Source of the DNA: Puccinellia tenuiflora
Taxonomy: Eukaryota > Streptophyta > Magnoliopsida > Poales > Poaceae
DNA: 64,000 nucleotides
Reading direction: 5' to 3'
Assembly (NCBI GenBank): GCA_012064385.1
Contig: QRDG01001830.1
Coordinates: forward strand, 181,142 to 245,141
The position numbers were made by a program, and so were the translations under genes. Below the pieces are notes generated by a model. The model searched no databases, was not told the origin of the DNA, and saw nothing but the letters and a program-made list of their open reading frames with translations. Positions 32,308 through 45,095 of this stretch are shown here, in pieces. Every line of letters starts with the position of its first letter. The first letter of the stretch is position 1.

Positions 32308-33423
32308 TGAGGATGAAGGTGTTTAGGACGTGGCGATGGGGCAGGGGCTGAAATAGGCTGGGTAAACTTGTCCTGTCGCCACAGATGACTCTTGGATAGT
32401 CTCATGCAAGGTAAAGGTTTAACCACGCCCACTCGCCGGCCCTCCCCGGAAGAGGGCCAATCAGGTGAGCCGGACGGTACCGGTGGGTAAATTAGTACAC
32501 ACCTGCAGGGTAAATCTTTTCGAAAAGCCGTGTTCGCGGTTATGGACGACTTGGGAATAGACGATAAGATCATAGAGAACCTTAACTTTTTAATTAATTT
32601 GGCAACTAGAGGTTGCATAATCAACGTGTGATAAAAGGTTCATTCCCTCGAGGGTGATTCGAGGGAGTGCCTTGGTGGAGATGAGAGTTGAGAAATGGTT
32701 ACTATGGGTTCGATGAGAACCAATGAAGAAAGTTTACTCTCTTACCCCTTTTATGAAAATATTCCGAGTAGTCGATGCCTTTGGGTCACTCGTGTCTTAT
32801 ATAAAGGAAAATTGGCTTTATGCAAAACAAATACTATACAGCTTTAGAGCCTCCGTCATCATTGGGCCTATATCGCCCTACTAAACTTGCGAGTACGTCG
32901 TACTCAGTCTCTCTTTGCTGCTTATAATTTGTTTCAGAGGAGGACGACACCGAGCACACAAGTGGTTTCTTCTTGGACATCGACGAGTAGTTCGGGGTTC
33001 CCAGGTGGCAGCTTGGGACGTTGGAACAAGCTGGCTGGCTTATGGTTATGTGTAGGTCTCTTAGGCCATATATTTGGATCTTGTTGTATTAGACAACTAC
33101 CTCGCTTCCGCATGATGTACTGTTGGGTCGGTGACCCCTTTTGTGTGTAATTTGTATCTTCCTCATATATGAGTTGCTATATGCTCTCTTCGTGTCATAG
33201 AGTCTGTGATGTGCCAGTTGTTCCGCAGTCTTGATCTCTTTATTATGCATGGTAGCTATGTCTGAGCTTATGGCATGATCGAAGTGTTGCGTTCCGATGA
33301 TCCATTCCGAGCACGCCTGCCAAAGGTTTTGGCCTGGGATTGGTAAATCCAGTAACCTTCGATTGTGTAGCATGACCGGTTGCACAAAGCTTCATTGCAT
33401 AGTTCTGGGGTCGGGGCGCTACA
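32308..33423 (+). repeat. Chromovirus 5' LTR remnant
   Basis: From ATGAAGGTGTTTAGGAC onward it matches 43945-45959 of the 3' LTR (minus the MITE) to the end GGGGCGCTACA. TATATAAAG at 32798-32806 is the likely TATA box; the 3' LTR has TTTATAAAG there. Confidence 0.88.
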
Positions 33424-33426
33424 AGT

Positions 33427-33438
33427 TGGTATCAGAGC
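33427..33438 (+). other. Primer-binding site (initiator tRNA-Met type)
   Basis: TGGTATCAGAGC, the usual complement of the 3' end of initiator tRNA-Met, three bases after the LTR end. Confidence 0.88.
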
Positions 33439-33880
33439 AGGACTGCCTGTAGGAAACCCTTTCTATTGGTCGATGTCGAGTCTAGTTTGAAAATTATTTA
33501 TAACCTAAAAATGAGTTGTGAAAACCCTCTTAGGATTCTTTTTATTCCTCATCCAACTCGCTCTACTCTGATCTCTTATCTCTATTTGTTTTAAGCTTGG
33601 TGTCGAAGTTTAGGTTCTCGGGGTTGGGTTCTACCGTCCGGTGTTTGCCTCGAGTCAGTTATTTCCCGTTTGCTATCGCCGCGATGACGTGATGTCACCC
33701 GTGGTTGACTAAATCTGTTTTGTGCTTGTGCTATCTTAAATCTCTAAATCAATAAGGACTCTAATGATCTATCCTAACTGTTCGGAGTTGGTTACTAACT
33801 GTGTCCTTGTTCCAAATCTTCAGAATGGCTCCTGCCCGTCATGGTAACCCGGTGATCCTGATGCACCGCCGCCACCCTCA

Positions 33881-36800
33881 ATGGCGGAGGTCCTGATGGC
33901 CATCGAGGAGAACCGGCTGCGAAATGAGCGTCTGCTCGAGCAGTTGGTTCAACAAGGGGCTAGGAGGAACAACGACTGCAACACTCTCACCGAGTTCTTG
34001 CGGTCCCAACCTCCCACTTTCTCTGAAGCTAAGGAGCCGCTAGATGCTGATGATTGGCTCCGTGCTCTCGAACGCAAGTTCGCGGCCTTGCACGTTCCGG
34101 TGGCGGAACAAGTCAACTTCACAACCTACCTGTTGAATGGAGCCACCGGCTCTTGGTGGGAGAGCCATGTGTCGATGTTCGACACTGGCCATGTCTTCAC
34201 TTGGGCGGAGTTCCGCGCCACCTTCCGTGCGACGTACATTCCCAAGCCCATCATGGACCTGAAGAGGAGAGAGTTCCTGGACCTGACCCAGGGACGCATG
34301 GACGTCCAAGCTTATGGGCGTGAATTCAACCACCTCTCCTGTTACGCCCCTCGGGACGTGACAAATGACAAGGACAAGCAATACCTGTTCCGCAAGGGGC
34401 TTGCACTGTGGCTCCGATATGAGCTCCTACCCTTCAAGTTCCAGTCCTACCAGGAGCTCTACAACCAGGCTCTTATTATGGAGAAGGGTAGGAAGGAGCT
34501 GGAGGCTTCCAAGAGGCCAGCTCCCACTGACAACCAGAGCTCCTCTTCTTCTGAGGGCAAGAAGCGCAGGGTCTTTGTGCCCTTCAGCGTCGTGCCTCGT
34601 GCACCCTTCGCGCCAAGGCCTTCAGGGTTCAGGCCACCTCCGCCTCGCCCAGCTACCTCGACCTTGGGTGCGGCTGGAAGTGGTTTCCGCCCTCAGCTGC
34701 CTCCACCACCGCCGAGGCCCACTTGCTTCAGCTGTGGCCAGCCGGGGCACTACTCCAGAGAGTGTCCCTAGAAGGCACCGGCTACCGCAGCACCTGCACC
34801 GACTCCCTCTACACCAGTCGCCAAGGCCATGATCATCAGCCGTGGCCACCTGAACCATGTCTCGGCTGAATGAGTTGAAGAGGACCCCGGAGTTCTCATG
34901 GGTACGCTTCGAATCAATGATTACCCAGCTTCAGTCTTGTTTGGTTCTGGAGCATCGCATTCATTCATATCCATAGCTTTTGCACACAACCACCAAATAC
35001 CGTTCGTGAACATGGACCTCCCTCTAGTGGTCAAAACACCAGGCTCTAGTTGGCACACTAAATGGATTGCTCCAGAGGTCCAGATTACCATAGGCTATTG
35101 GTCCTTTCCGTTCTCGTTGATGGCCCTGAAGTCAGATGGTCTAGATGTCATTCTGGGCATGGACTGGCTAGTCAAATATCAGGCCAACCTGGACTGTGCT
35201 GCCAAGTCTATCACTGTGATCCACCCAACCGTCGGGCTAGTGAGTTATTGGTCACCTTTGTCCGCAACTCCATCCGCAGCCACTCCTCTCTCGCCGGAGA
35301 TCAGCCTATGTTTCCTGGAAGGTGTCACCCCGCCTGAAGTGCATGAAGTTGCTGTGGTGTGTGACTTTCTCGATGTCTTCCCGGAGGAATTGCCTGGCAT
35401 GCCACCTGATCAAAGCGTGGAATTTTTCATTGAATTGGTTCCGGGAACCGCCCCAATTTCTAAGAGGCCCTACCGCATGCCAGCGGAAGAGCTAACTGAA
35501 CTAAAGAAGCAACTTGATGAGCTGCTAGAAAAGGAATTCATCCGGCCGAGTAGCCCACCTTGGGGCTGCCCGGTCATCTTTGTCAAGAAGAGGGATACAA
35601 ATGTTCCTTGTCTGGTTGTTGATTACCGCCCTCTGAATGTGGTGACCATCACGAACAAGTATCCCATTCCTCGAATAACTGACCTATTCGATCAACTAGC
35701 TGGTGCAACTGTATTCTCCAAGATGGATCTGAGGTCAGGCTACCATCAGATAAAAATCAGAAAGGAGGATATTCCGAAGACGGCTTTCACTACCCGTTAT
35801 GGGTTATATGAGTACACCGTCATGTCTTTCGGCCTCACCAATGCTCCGGCCACATTCATGAGGCTGATGAACTCCATCTTCCACGAGTATCTCGACAAGT
35901 TCGTCATAATATACATTGATGACATCCTTGTCTATTCCAAAACCGAAGAAGAGCATGCTGATCATCTTCAACTAGTCTTGACCAAGCTTCGAGATCACCG
36001 CCTCTATGCCAAGTTCTCCAAGTGTGAGTTTTGGCTAAAGGAGCTCATCTTTCTCGGTCATGTGGTGTCAGGTGTTGGAGTAGCAGTGATACTAGACAAG
36101 ATTCAGGCAATCCTGGATTGGCCTACTCCCAAGTCCGTCAAAGACATCCGTAGCTTCCTTGGGTTGGCGGTTATTACCGCCGATTCATCGAGGGCTTTTC
36201 CAAGATAGCCAAGGCACTAACTGACCTCCTCAAAAAACAAAACAGTCTGTGTGGACCGACAAAGCTGAAGAGAGCTTCCACACTCTCAAGGTCAAGCTCA
36301 CTACCACCCCGGTGCTTGTCCTTCCTGACACCGACAAAGACTTTGTCGTCTATTGTGATGCATCACTCCAAGGCTTGGGCTGTGTTTTGATGCAAGAAGG
36401 CCACGTGGTAGCCTATGCTTCTCGTCAACTCAAACCACATGAGCAAAATTATCCAACTCATGATCTAGAGCTTGCTGCCGTGGTTCATGCTCTGAAGCAA
36501 TGGAGGCCCTACCTGTTGGGTAACCGTTGTGAATTATGCTCAGATCATCAAAGTCTGAAATATCTCTTCACCCAGCCGGATCTGAATCTGAGACAGAGAA
36601 GATGGTTGGAATTAATCAAAGATTATGATGTGACCCTCAACTATCAGCCCGGCAAGGCCAATGTCGTGGCAGATGCTCTGAGCCGCAAGGCCTATTGCAA
36701 CACCTTGATGGTTGAAAAGGCCCAACCTGCTCTCCATGAGGAATTTGCTCGGTTAAATCTGGAGATTGTTCCCTCCGGATATCTAGCTAACCTTGAGATC

Positions 36801-38242
36801 AAATCCACTCTTAAGGGTGAAATCAAGGCCGCCCAGCAACATGAATCTGGCATCCGCAAGATCAAAAATAATATTGCAAGTGGGAAGGCCAAGTGTTTCT
36901 TCGTTGATGATTCCAGTGTTTTCTATTTTGGGAACCGTCTTGTGGTGCCCAAGAGGGGAAATACCAAGGAGTTGATATTCCAAGAAGCCCATGAATCTCC
37001 CATATCCATCCATCCTGGTAGCACCAAAATGTACCAAGACCTCCGCCCCAAATTCTGGTGGACTCGCATGAAGCGGGAAATTGCCAAATATGTTGCTGAA
37101 TGCGATGTCTGTCGCCGAGTGAAGGCTGAACATCAAAGGCCAGCTGGTACCCTTCGCCCCATAGCCATTCCGAGTGGAAATGGGATGAAGTTGGCATGGA
37201 TTTCATTACGGGCGTCCCAAAATCACAAAAAGGAAATAATGCCATCTGGGTCATCATCGACCGTTTGTCCAAGGTCGCTCACTACCTTCCGGTCCGTGAC
37301 AACATTCGAGCAAGCCAACTTGCTGATTTGTATATGGCCTGGATTGTTCCTTTGCACGGGGTTCCTTTGCGGATCATCTCAGACCGTGGTAGTCTGTTTG
37401 TGTCCAAATTTTGGCAAAGTTTCCAAACGGCTCTCGGAAAATGCCTCAACTTCAGCACCGCCTATCATCCTCAAACCGACGGTCAAACTGAAAGGGTGAA
37501 CCAAGTTCTTGAGGACATGCTTCGGTCATGTGTCATCTCCTTCGGTAAGGATTGGGAAAAGTATCTCCCCCTCGCCGAGTTCTCGTACAACAACAGCTAC
37601 CAAGCCAGTTTGCAAAAGACTCCCTTTGAGGTTCTTTATGGATGGAAATGTCAGACTCCTCTGAATTGGTCTGAAACTGGAGAGAGGCCACTCTTCGGTC
37701 CTGATGTGATCAATGAGGCCGAGGAGAAAGTCCGTATCATTCGGGAAAATCTCAAGATTGCTCAATCCCGACAAAAGAGCTATTATGACAAGCATCATCA
37801 AGAGGTTCACTACGAAATTGGTGACAAAGCCTATCTTCGAGTCTCTCCCCTCCGAGGCGTTCGTCGCTTCGGGATCAAGGGCAAATTGGCACCTCGCTAT
37901 GTTGGTCCTTTCACCGTCCTAGCCAAGCGAGGAGATCTCTCCTATCAACTCGAGCTACCCTCAAACTTCCCGGATGTGCACGATGTGTTCCATGTCTCTC
38001 AACTCCGTCGTTGCTTCAAAGATCCAATCCGTGGGGTTGATCATGAGGTGTTAGACATCCAAGAGGATTTGACTTACCGCGAGCATCCTATCCGCATCTT
38101 GGATGAAGCGAAAAGGAAAACCCGCAACAAGACTATCAAGTTCCTCAAAATCCAATGGTCTAACCATTCCGAAGAAGAAGCGACTTGGGAGCGAGAAACT
38201 AGTCTTCGTCAGGAATATCCCGCCTTCTTCACTCAAGCCTAG
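33881..38242 (+). pseudogene. Chromovirus gag-pol (gag, protease, RT, RNase H, integrase, chromodomain), broken
   Basis: Gag runs from 33881 and ends with zinc knuckle CFSCGQPGHYSREC. The same frame continues into protease after nonsense codons TAG (34769) and TGA (34871). The protease motif reads FGSGAS, so the catalytic Asp has become Gly. Reverse transcriptase (about 35440-36160) keeps FSKMDLRSGYHQI and YIDDI. Frameshifts lie near 36170, 36243 and 37190. RNase H starts near 36340 (VVYCDASLQGLG). The integrase zinc site (H..H, CDVC) is near 37000-37110 and the core has ISDRG and the downstream E within the YHPQTDGQTERVN region. A chromodomain-like end lies at about 38075-38230. The original was probably one long frame, as usual for this lineage. 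This copy cannot make a working polyprotein. Confidence 0.93.
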
Positions 38243-38262
38243 AATCTCGGGACGAGATTCCT

Positions 38263-38278
38263 GTAAGGGGGGTAGAAT
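38263..38278 (+). other. Polypurine tract of the chromovirus
   Basis: GTAAGGGGGGTAGAAT directly before the LTR start TGTAACAGCCCC at 38279. Confidence 0.8.
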
Positions 38279-39223
38279 TGTAACAGCCCCAGCTTTGTAC
38301 TGAAAATTACCAAGGATTTTTCCACTTTTGCATCATTGTTTGCTTCATGGCATCCATATGAAATTGCTATTTCTAACTATCCATTTATGCAAGCAACTAA
38401 AATGGGGAAGCAAACCTTCCCAAGCTTCCACACCAAATGCAATTGCTTAACTTGGCAAACAAATCATTCTTGGACTTCCAAATTGTTTAGGAAGTTCCAA
38501 GTTTACCTCTTATAACCAATTCTCAAAATTTAAATATTGCCAAATAAGAAACGAAATTGAGAATCAAAAATTGTTTCAATTCAAATCCTATTTTGAAACC
38601 ACCCAAACCTTTCCAAAAATTCAAACTAAAATTATGGGGAGCTTCATTTTCATATTAGGAGCCTCCATGCAAATTTTCATTATTTTGGAAATACTTAAGT
38701 GCTTCAAATAAATGCATTTTGCAATTTATCAAAAATGACTATATTGCAACAATATGAATAAATCTGAATCTAAACATTTTATTTTGAAGCCAAACTTTTT
38801 GTGAAGCTTCTACCTGTCAAGGGAAGGCTTTACAAATTTTGTAGATTTTATCAAATGGTTTTAGTGCCTTAATTAAATCCCTAAAAGTGCTTCTGGTTCT
38901 TATTTGGAAAAAGAAAAAGGGAAAAAGTTCAAAACTCTGACAGGGGGCCCCACCTGTCATCCTCCCCTTCCCTCCTCTTCCTCACTGTGGCACCAGCGCG
39001 TCCTGGCGCCATGCCGCTCTGCCGGCCGACGCCGCACCCGCACGCCCTGCACGCTGCCCTGGTGGTCAAAGACGCGCGCGGACGACGCCCTGCTCCTCAC
39101 CTGCCCCGTTTCCCCTCCACCTGCTCCCGCTCCTCTCTCCTCTCTTGCTCACATCGTCATCGAGCTCGAGCTCACGCCCGTCGCCGTGGTGCCGCCGACA
39201 GAGGTTTCCCCATGCAGATCGAC

Positions 39224-42200
39224 TGTAACATCCCAAAAGTAATCCCCTTTTAATTTCCTTGCTTGTTAATTTATTTTGGGCATCATCATGACATCATCTT
39301 TGTTGTTGCATTTGTGGTTTTACAAAAATAAAGAAAACAAACAAAATGAGTTATTATTTTTTATGTCTTTATCACATGTGACAACTCCTTTTAATTTGAA
39401 AACCAAAATAATAAAACTAATTTTGTTTGGACAAGCAATTAAATTGCTAAGTCACAAAAATAATTTGTGGGAAAAATAAAACCCTAGCCCTATTTTATTT
39501 TTCCCTCCCCTTTCTTTCTCTCTTTCTAATTCCTGGAAAAATAAAAATAGAAAAAGAAGAAAAAATAGGAGCCAGGCCGAAGCCCAGCTCCCTCTCTCTT
39601 CCCTATCCTCTTATCCCTCACGGACCAACCCACCTGCAGCCCACCTAGCGGCCCACCTTCCCTAGCCTTTCACCTTTTTCTTCCTCCTCCGCACCCCCTC
39701 ACGCACATGTCGCCAGCGCCAGCGCCCCTCGCCACTTCCGTCGCCAAAGCCACCCCGGCTCCCTCCTATAAAGCCACCACCAGGGAGCCTCCCACCTACC
39801 GAACCCTGGCTACTCTCCCTTCCTTTCCTGCCGCAGCCGCCACTTCTCCTCTCTTCTTCCTCTCGTTCCGTTGCTATCCCGAGAGCCACCACACGCAATA
39901 GCCGGAGGAGGATCACACCGGAGGAGTTGCCATGGAAGAGCTTGCGCCGGAGTAGAAGCACGAGCATGAGCACATCACGCGCCGGAGCTGGAGCCAGGCG
40001 AGCAGACCCAAGGACTTCTTCCCCTGCGTCGTCTTTTTCCTCCTCGGGCCGGCGCGTCTCCCCTGCAATGCCGCCGTCGTCGACCTGCCTCCCTCGTCGC
40101 CGATCCCCACCTTGGGTGAGCACACCGCCGCCCTAGGACCCCCTTCTCCGTTCCCCCTCTTGCTCTGGGAGACCGCCATCGTGCGGCTCCGCCGAAGCTC
40201 GGCCATGGCAGCACGGGCTCGAGCTCCTGCTAGCCGAGGCCAAGCACACGCACATTCACGCCACCTCCCGCACATCCTGCACATCCTCTGCACCACGCAC
40301 ACACGAGCACGAGCAGAGCACCGCCAAAACGTGGTCACCGTCGGCCTCGGTGTGTTGCCGTCGCTCTGATTCGCCGTTGTCTGAATCCTTCGGTCGAGTT
40401 TCAGTTAACCGAGGGGTTATACCTCTAGTGGTTCAGGTGCTGAACCTTGACAACATCACGATTCAGCCCAACTGGTTACTGAACCTCCACTGTATAGCGC
40501 CGGCCCGGGTTTTGATCCCCCACCGCAAGCAAATAAACCCCCCCCCCCATTTTTTTCCCTCTGTGACTGTCACTGACATGTGGGACCTCAGGCCCCACAT
40601 GTCATACACCTGTGTAGTTCAAGCCCCGGTGACAAATGGTTCCAGATCCAGATCTGGAACTTTTCCAGAAAAGCCCAGTTTTTTAATCCTTTTACAAACT
40701 AGTCCCTGCTTTCATATTTAGTGTCCTGTTTTGCAATAATTAAATAACACATGTTTCTTTTGTCAAAAATTACAATAAAATATGTTTTCAAAACAGAAAA
40801 ATAAATCTAACCGAATATGAATTTAGTTTGATTTTTGGAATTAATTTAAATGGTGAAAATAATTTAATCTTTTGTTAATTAATAAAACTTATATAATCCA
40901 TAACTTTTGAACCACACCTTCAAAAATTATGAATTTTATATCAAATTAAAGCTAAAAATGCAATATGTTTGAATCTGATTTTTCATGCATTTAATAAACA
41001 CTTTAACTTTCGGGTTAACTAATAATTCAATTAATTGAACTTTAAAAATGCCCTAATTGCATTAGTTGTTTATTAAATTGCTAATGCCTAATTTAACTTG
41101 CCTAATAAAATGTTTAACACTTATTTTGCTGTATATTTAATTTTGCTCATGTCATCATCCTTGTTTGAATGCATTTGTATTGATTTGCCCTTTTTGTTAT
41201 GTTTGGGGTTATCCGTAGATGACGACGTTGCCGAGTACCCTGACACCTCCGAGGATCTAGCCCAGTACCAGGCTACTAAGCCAACAGGCAAGAAGCCCCT
41301 CCCCAACTTTCTCATGTGATGCCTATTCCTGTCTTGCATGCTTTAGGACTTCCGTTCTGTTGTGTCTTACGATTCCTACTAGAATTGCATAGCCTGTTAG
41401 AAGTCCAGATATTCCTGATATGCCTGCATATATCCTATGCTTGTTTTCCAGTTACTATCTACTAGCATGCTTAGGAGTTGATTGTGGTCTATCACATGTT
41501 TAGCTGGTATATCTTAATAATTGAAGACTTGCTATGTGGGAATCACTTTATTATATTAATGATAAGGCACCGGCGGAAGGCCAATTATGGTGATTTGTTC
41601 TGCTAGTGTCGCCTAGAAAAAAACCCGTTCTTTTCCGCTTATCCAAGAATGAGTGCCCTATCCACACGTCGGAAGACTTATGGAACCCCTCGCAACTCAG
41701 TACCGGATCTGCTATATTGGTTAGGGAGCCAGAAAGTAGTTCGGGTGTTTACCATTTGGAGCATACGCACAAGCATGATGATGAAGATGAGAGGTTACAA
41801 ATATGGGGGGCGCATATAGGTTTGCGGTACGTTCGTTTATCGAGTGTGGAAGGAGGAGCAATCGTATGAGTGTTACCTCCCGAAGCCATCCACGCAACGT
41901 TTGGGCCCGCAAAGGAGTTTCGGCCGGGCTCCCCATGATCAGTCTCAGATAGGTGGCTCTCTATCCAATGTAGTAGTAATGGGGAAGGTCGTGTTGAGAT
42001 ACCTAAATGCCTCTGTGGCATGTGGTTGATCGAACGTGTATGGTTACATTTGGGCACCCCTGCAGGGTTAAATCTTTTCGAAAAGCCGAGTCCGCGGTTA
42101 TGGACGACTTGGGTAATGTACTGGCTAAAAAGATCATAGACATCACCGTAAATCATAAATAGCTAAATTGACTAGTAAATAGCCATACTCAAATAATAAC

Positions 42201-42852
42201 CTGCTAAAATTTTGATCAACGTGTGAGTGTCCGGACTTCTTCCTCGTGGGTATATGATACGATGGAGTTGTCTCAGGACGGGTATTGCTTGGTGATTAAT
42301 TTAGCCGAGTAGCGCAAGCGCTCTCTTCCCTTATTCTAATTAGACGCAAGTTGTGGAGTGTCTTCTGTAGTTGTTAGGTGCTGCTGCTGCAAGTCCACAA
42401 ACAGCTCCTTTTCAACCCCAATGCATGTGCATCGTACCTTCTTTTCCTCTTGTGCGTTAGACTTGCTGAGTACCCCCCGTACTCATACCATCGGGTGTCC
42501 GGTGCCCGTGTTTTCACCGATGCAGGAGCGACAACAGAGTTCAACGATCCAGTTGGAGGCTACTACATAGAGTTCGACGCTGACTACGACGAGTAGATTG
42601 AGATCCTAGGCGGCAGCCTGAGACCACCGTGGGCGGGTCCCCTCTTTTATTCTCCGGCCTTTGGCCTTTGATGCAGTCTGTACTCAGACGAGTGATTGCT
42701 TCCACTGTATTCGGGACGTATGATCCCCTGTGATGTAATAAAAGTATTTCGAACTATGTTTATTTATCTTTTCGTGTCGTACTTGTGCATTTGATGTAAT
42801 CCAATTGTGGTTCTACTTGGCGAAATGTATTTTCCGCTAAGTGGGGCTTACA
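39224..42852 (+). mobile_element. Solo LTR of a related chromovirus (~3.6 kb)
   Basis: Begins TGTAACATCCC and ends GGGGCTTACA, with inverted TGTAA/TTACA ends. Flanks are TCGAC before and TCGAT after, a 5-bp duplication with one difference. A block at about 42056-42115 resembles the host LTR at 44140-44195, so the two LTRs belong to related families. GC-rich patches at 39700-40370 give long frames on both strands without protein character. Possible RNA-coding potential was not assessable. Confidence 0.7.
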
Positions 42853-44198
42853 TCGATGCCAGTAAAAACCTTCGCCGGGTTCCTCTCTTACTCCACGCCG
42901 AAGCAATTGAGCCGGGGTGACCGCAATCGCCGACGCCGTCCCGGATTCCCCGCCGCCGGCCGTTGCACGTCGAGCTCGCTCGCGTCGCCGTCCAGCCACC
43001 ACGACCCTCCCCGACCACGGCCACTTTCTCTGGTAATCCCCACGTCCGTTCTGGCCGTTTCCCGCTCCCCCTCTGCCTTCCCCACTGCCGGTCACCGTAG
43101 TCTGTCGCTGTCGTCGCCGTTTCCGTGAGCCCGGCCTGGGCTCCGGCCTGACCGGCCACGAGGCCGGCTGGCTTGGTAGGGTGCCCGGCCTGGACACACC
43201 AGCCTGGGCCGGCACAAGGCCGGCAGCCTCGGCCACCCTCCCGGCCTGGAAGCTCAGTCTGGGCCGGCCAAAGGCCGACAGCTTCGGGTCGCTACCCGGC
43301 CTATGGCCCGGCCTGTCTGGGTTTCAAAATTTCCTTTTTGGAAATAAAATCAACTAAAATAATTGATATCTTTTTAACTAATACTCCAAATTTGACAAAT
43401 CAAATATCAAATTGTTCAGAAAAACAATCTCTACATGTTGGAACCATTGTAATGGTCTTTTGAATTTGTAATATTGTTGTTTAATTAAGAATTCCTAAAA
43501 TGGCTTAAATAATACAAAAATTGGGAAAATCATAACTTGTTAAATAATTAACCAAAAATTATGAATAAAATATCAAAGTGATCCGCATGTAAAATGCTAT
43601 CAAACCATGCTAATATCACATCATGATCACAAATATTTATTTGATGTTATTCTTTAAATGATTAAACAAATTAAATTCAAATAATCATTTAATTTACTAT
43701 TTAATCATCGGTACTCGGAAAATCACAAATGAGGTACCAAAATGATCGGAAGAACAAAACCTACTTAATCATGTCATGTTCATGCATATTCAAGCGACTT
43801 CTTTAATAATGTAATAATTTATAAACAATGTGGCCATTAAGTTAAATATGGGGTTGTTTCCAAATAATTGCATTAATTATTTAGAACTCCATTTAATTTG
43901 TTAGTTAAATTAAATGATGATATATTTGCATCAACTTGTCATGTCAACAATGAAGGTGTTTAGGACATGGCGATGGGGCAGGGGCTGAAATAGGCTGGGT
44001 AAACTTGTCCTGTCGCCACAGATGACTCTTGGATAGTCTCACGCGAGGTAAAGGTTTAATCACGCCCACTCGCCGGCCCTCCCCGGAAGAGGGCCAATCA
44101 GGTGAGCCGGACGGTATCAGTGGGTAAATTAGTACACCCCTGCAGGGTAAATCTTTTCGAAAAGCCGTGTCCGCGGTTATGGACGACTTGGGAATAGA

Positions 44199-45095
44199 CA
44201 CTTGTAGAAAAATGGCTTTTAGTCCTGGGTCCAAAGGGCTTTTAGTCCTAATCTCCAACTTCCCGGCCAGTCACCCATCCTCTCATTGCTCCAGCCCTAG
44301 CACGCTTAACTTCCCAATTCCCTCTCCCCAGCTACCAAGTCTGCAATTGTTGTTTTATTCACAATAATAAGCTATCAATTCTATTAACCCTTAGGTCTTG
44401 ATGGCATATGATTAAATTTTTTGAATTTCAAACAATTATTAAAATAAATAACAATGATTAACAAACAACAATGATTAATTTACAAACTCAAAAATTTAAA
44501 AAAATGAAGAAAATTTTAAAAAAATTGAAATTTTTCACAAAAATAAAACATTCAGAAAACAAAAAATTCTAGAATTATAAAATAATAAAAAAAGTTAAAA
44601 ATAATTGAAAAATAAAAGAAACAACAAAAGAATTTCAAAAATTTCAAAAAAAATTAAAATTTTCTTTTTTTTCCTGGCAAAATCTAAAAAAAATGAAAAA
44701 TAAATTTTAGTCCTGGTTGGAGATACCAACCGGGACTAAAGGTAAAAATGCTTATTTTTTTGCAAAGACCTTTAGTACGGGTTGGGCAAAATCAAAAAAA
44801 ATGAAAAAAAAATTAGTCCCGGTTGGAGATACCACTCGGGACTAAAGGTAAAAATCCTGATTTTTTTTACAAAAACCTTTAGTCCGGGTTGGTGTCCAAA
44901 ACCGGGACTAAAGGTGTAAACTTTAGTCCCGGTGACTAAAGGGCTACGTGCCTGACGCCACCCCTTTAGTCCCAGTTGGTGGCTCCAACCGGGACTAAAG
45001 GTCCCGTACGAACCGGGACTAAAACCTCCCGGTTCGTAACGCGACCGGGACTAATGTGACTATTCGACCTGGACGAAAGCCCTTTTGTACTAGTG
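44199..45095. mobile_element. CACTA-type MITE (897 bp)
   Basis: Starts CACTTGTAGAAAAATGGC and ends with the complement of CACTAGTACAAAAGGGC. It is flanked by AGA on both sides (44196-44198 and 45096-45098); removing it and one AGA restores the sequence of the 5' LTR at about 32562. The interior is AT-rich, then carries inverted GGTTGG...CCAACC / CCGGGACTAAAGG units at 44705-45050. It has no coding frame and must be mobilised by a relative of the CACTA element at 52340. Confidence 0.95.

Noticed and set aside
39662..40369. Overlapping frames of 60-150 codons in the solo LTR
   Set aside because: GC-rich LTR sequence open on both strands; no recognisable protein.
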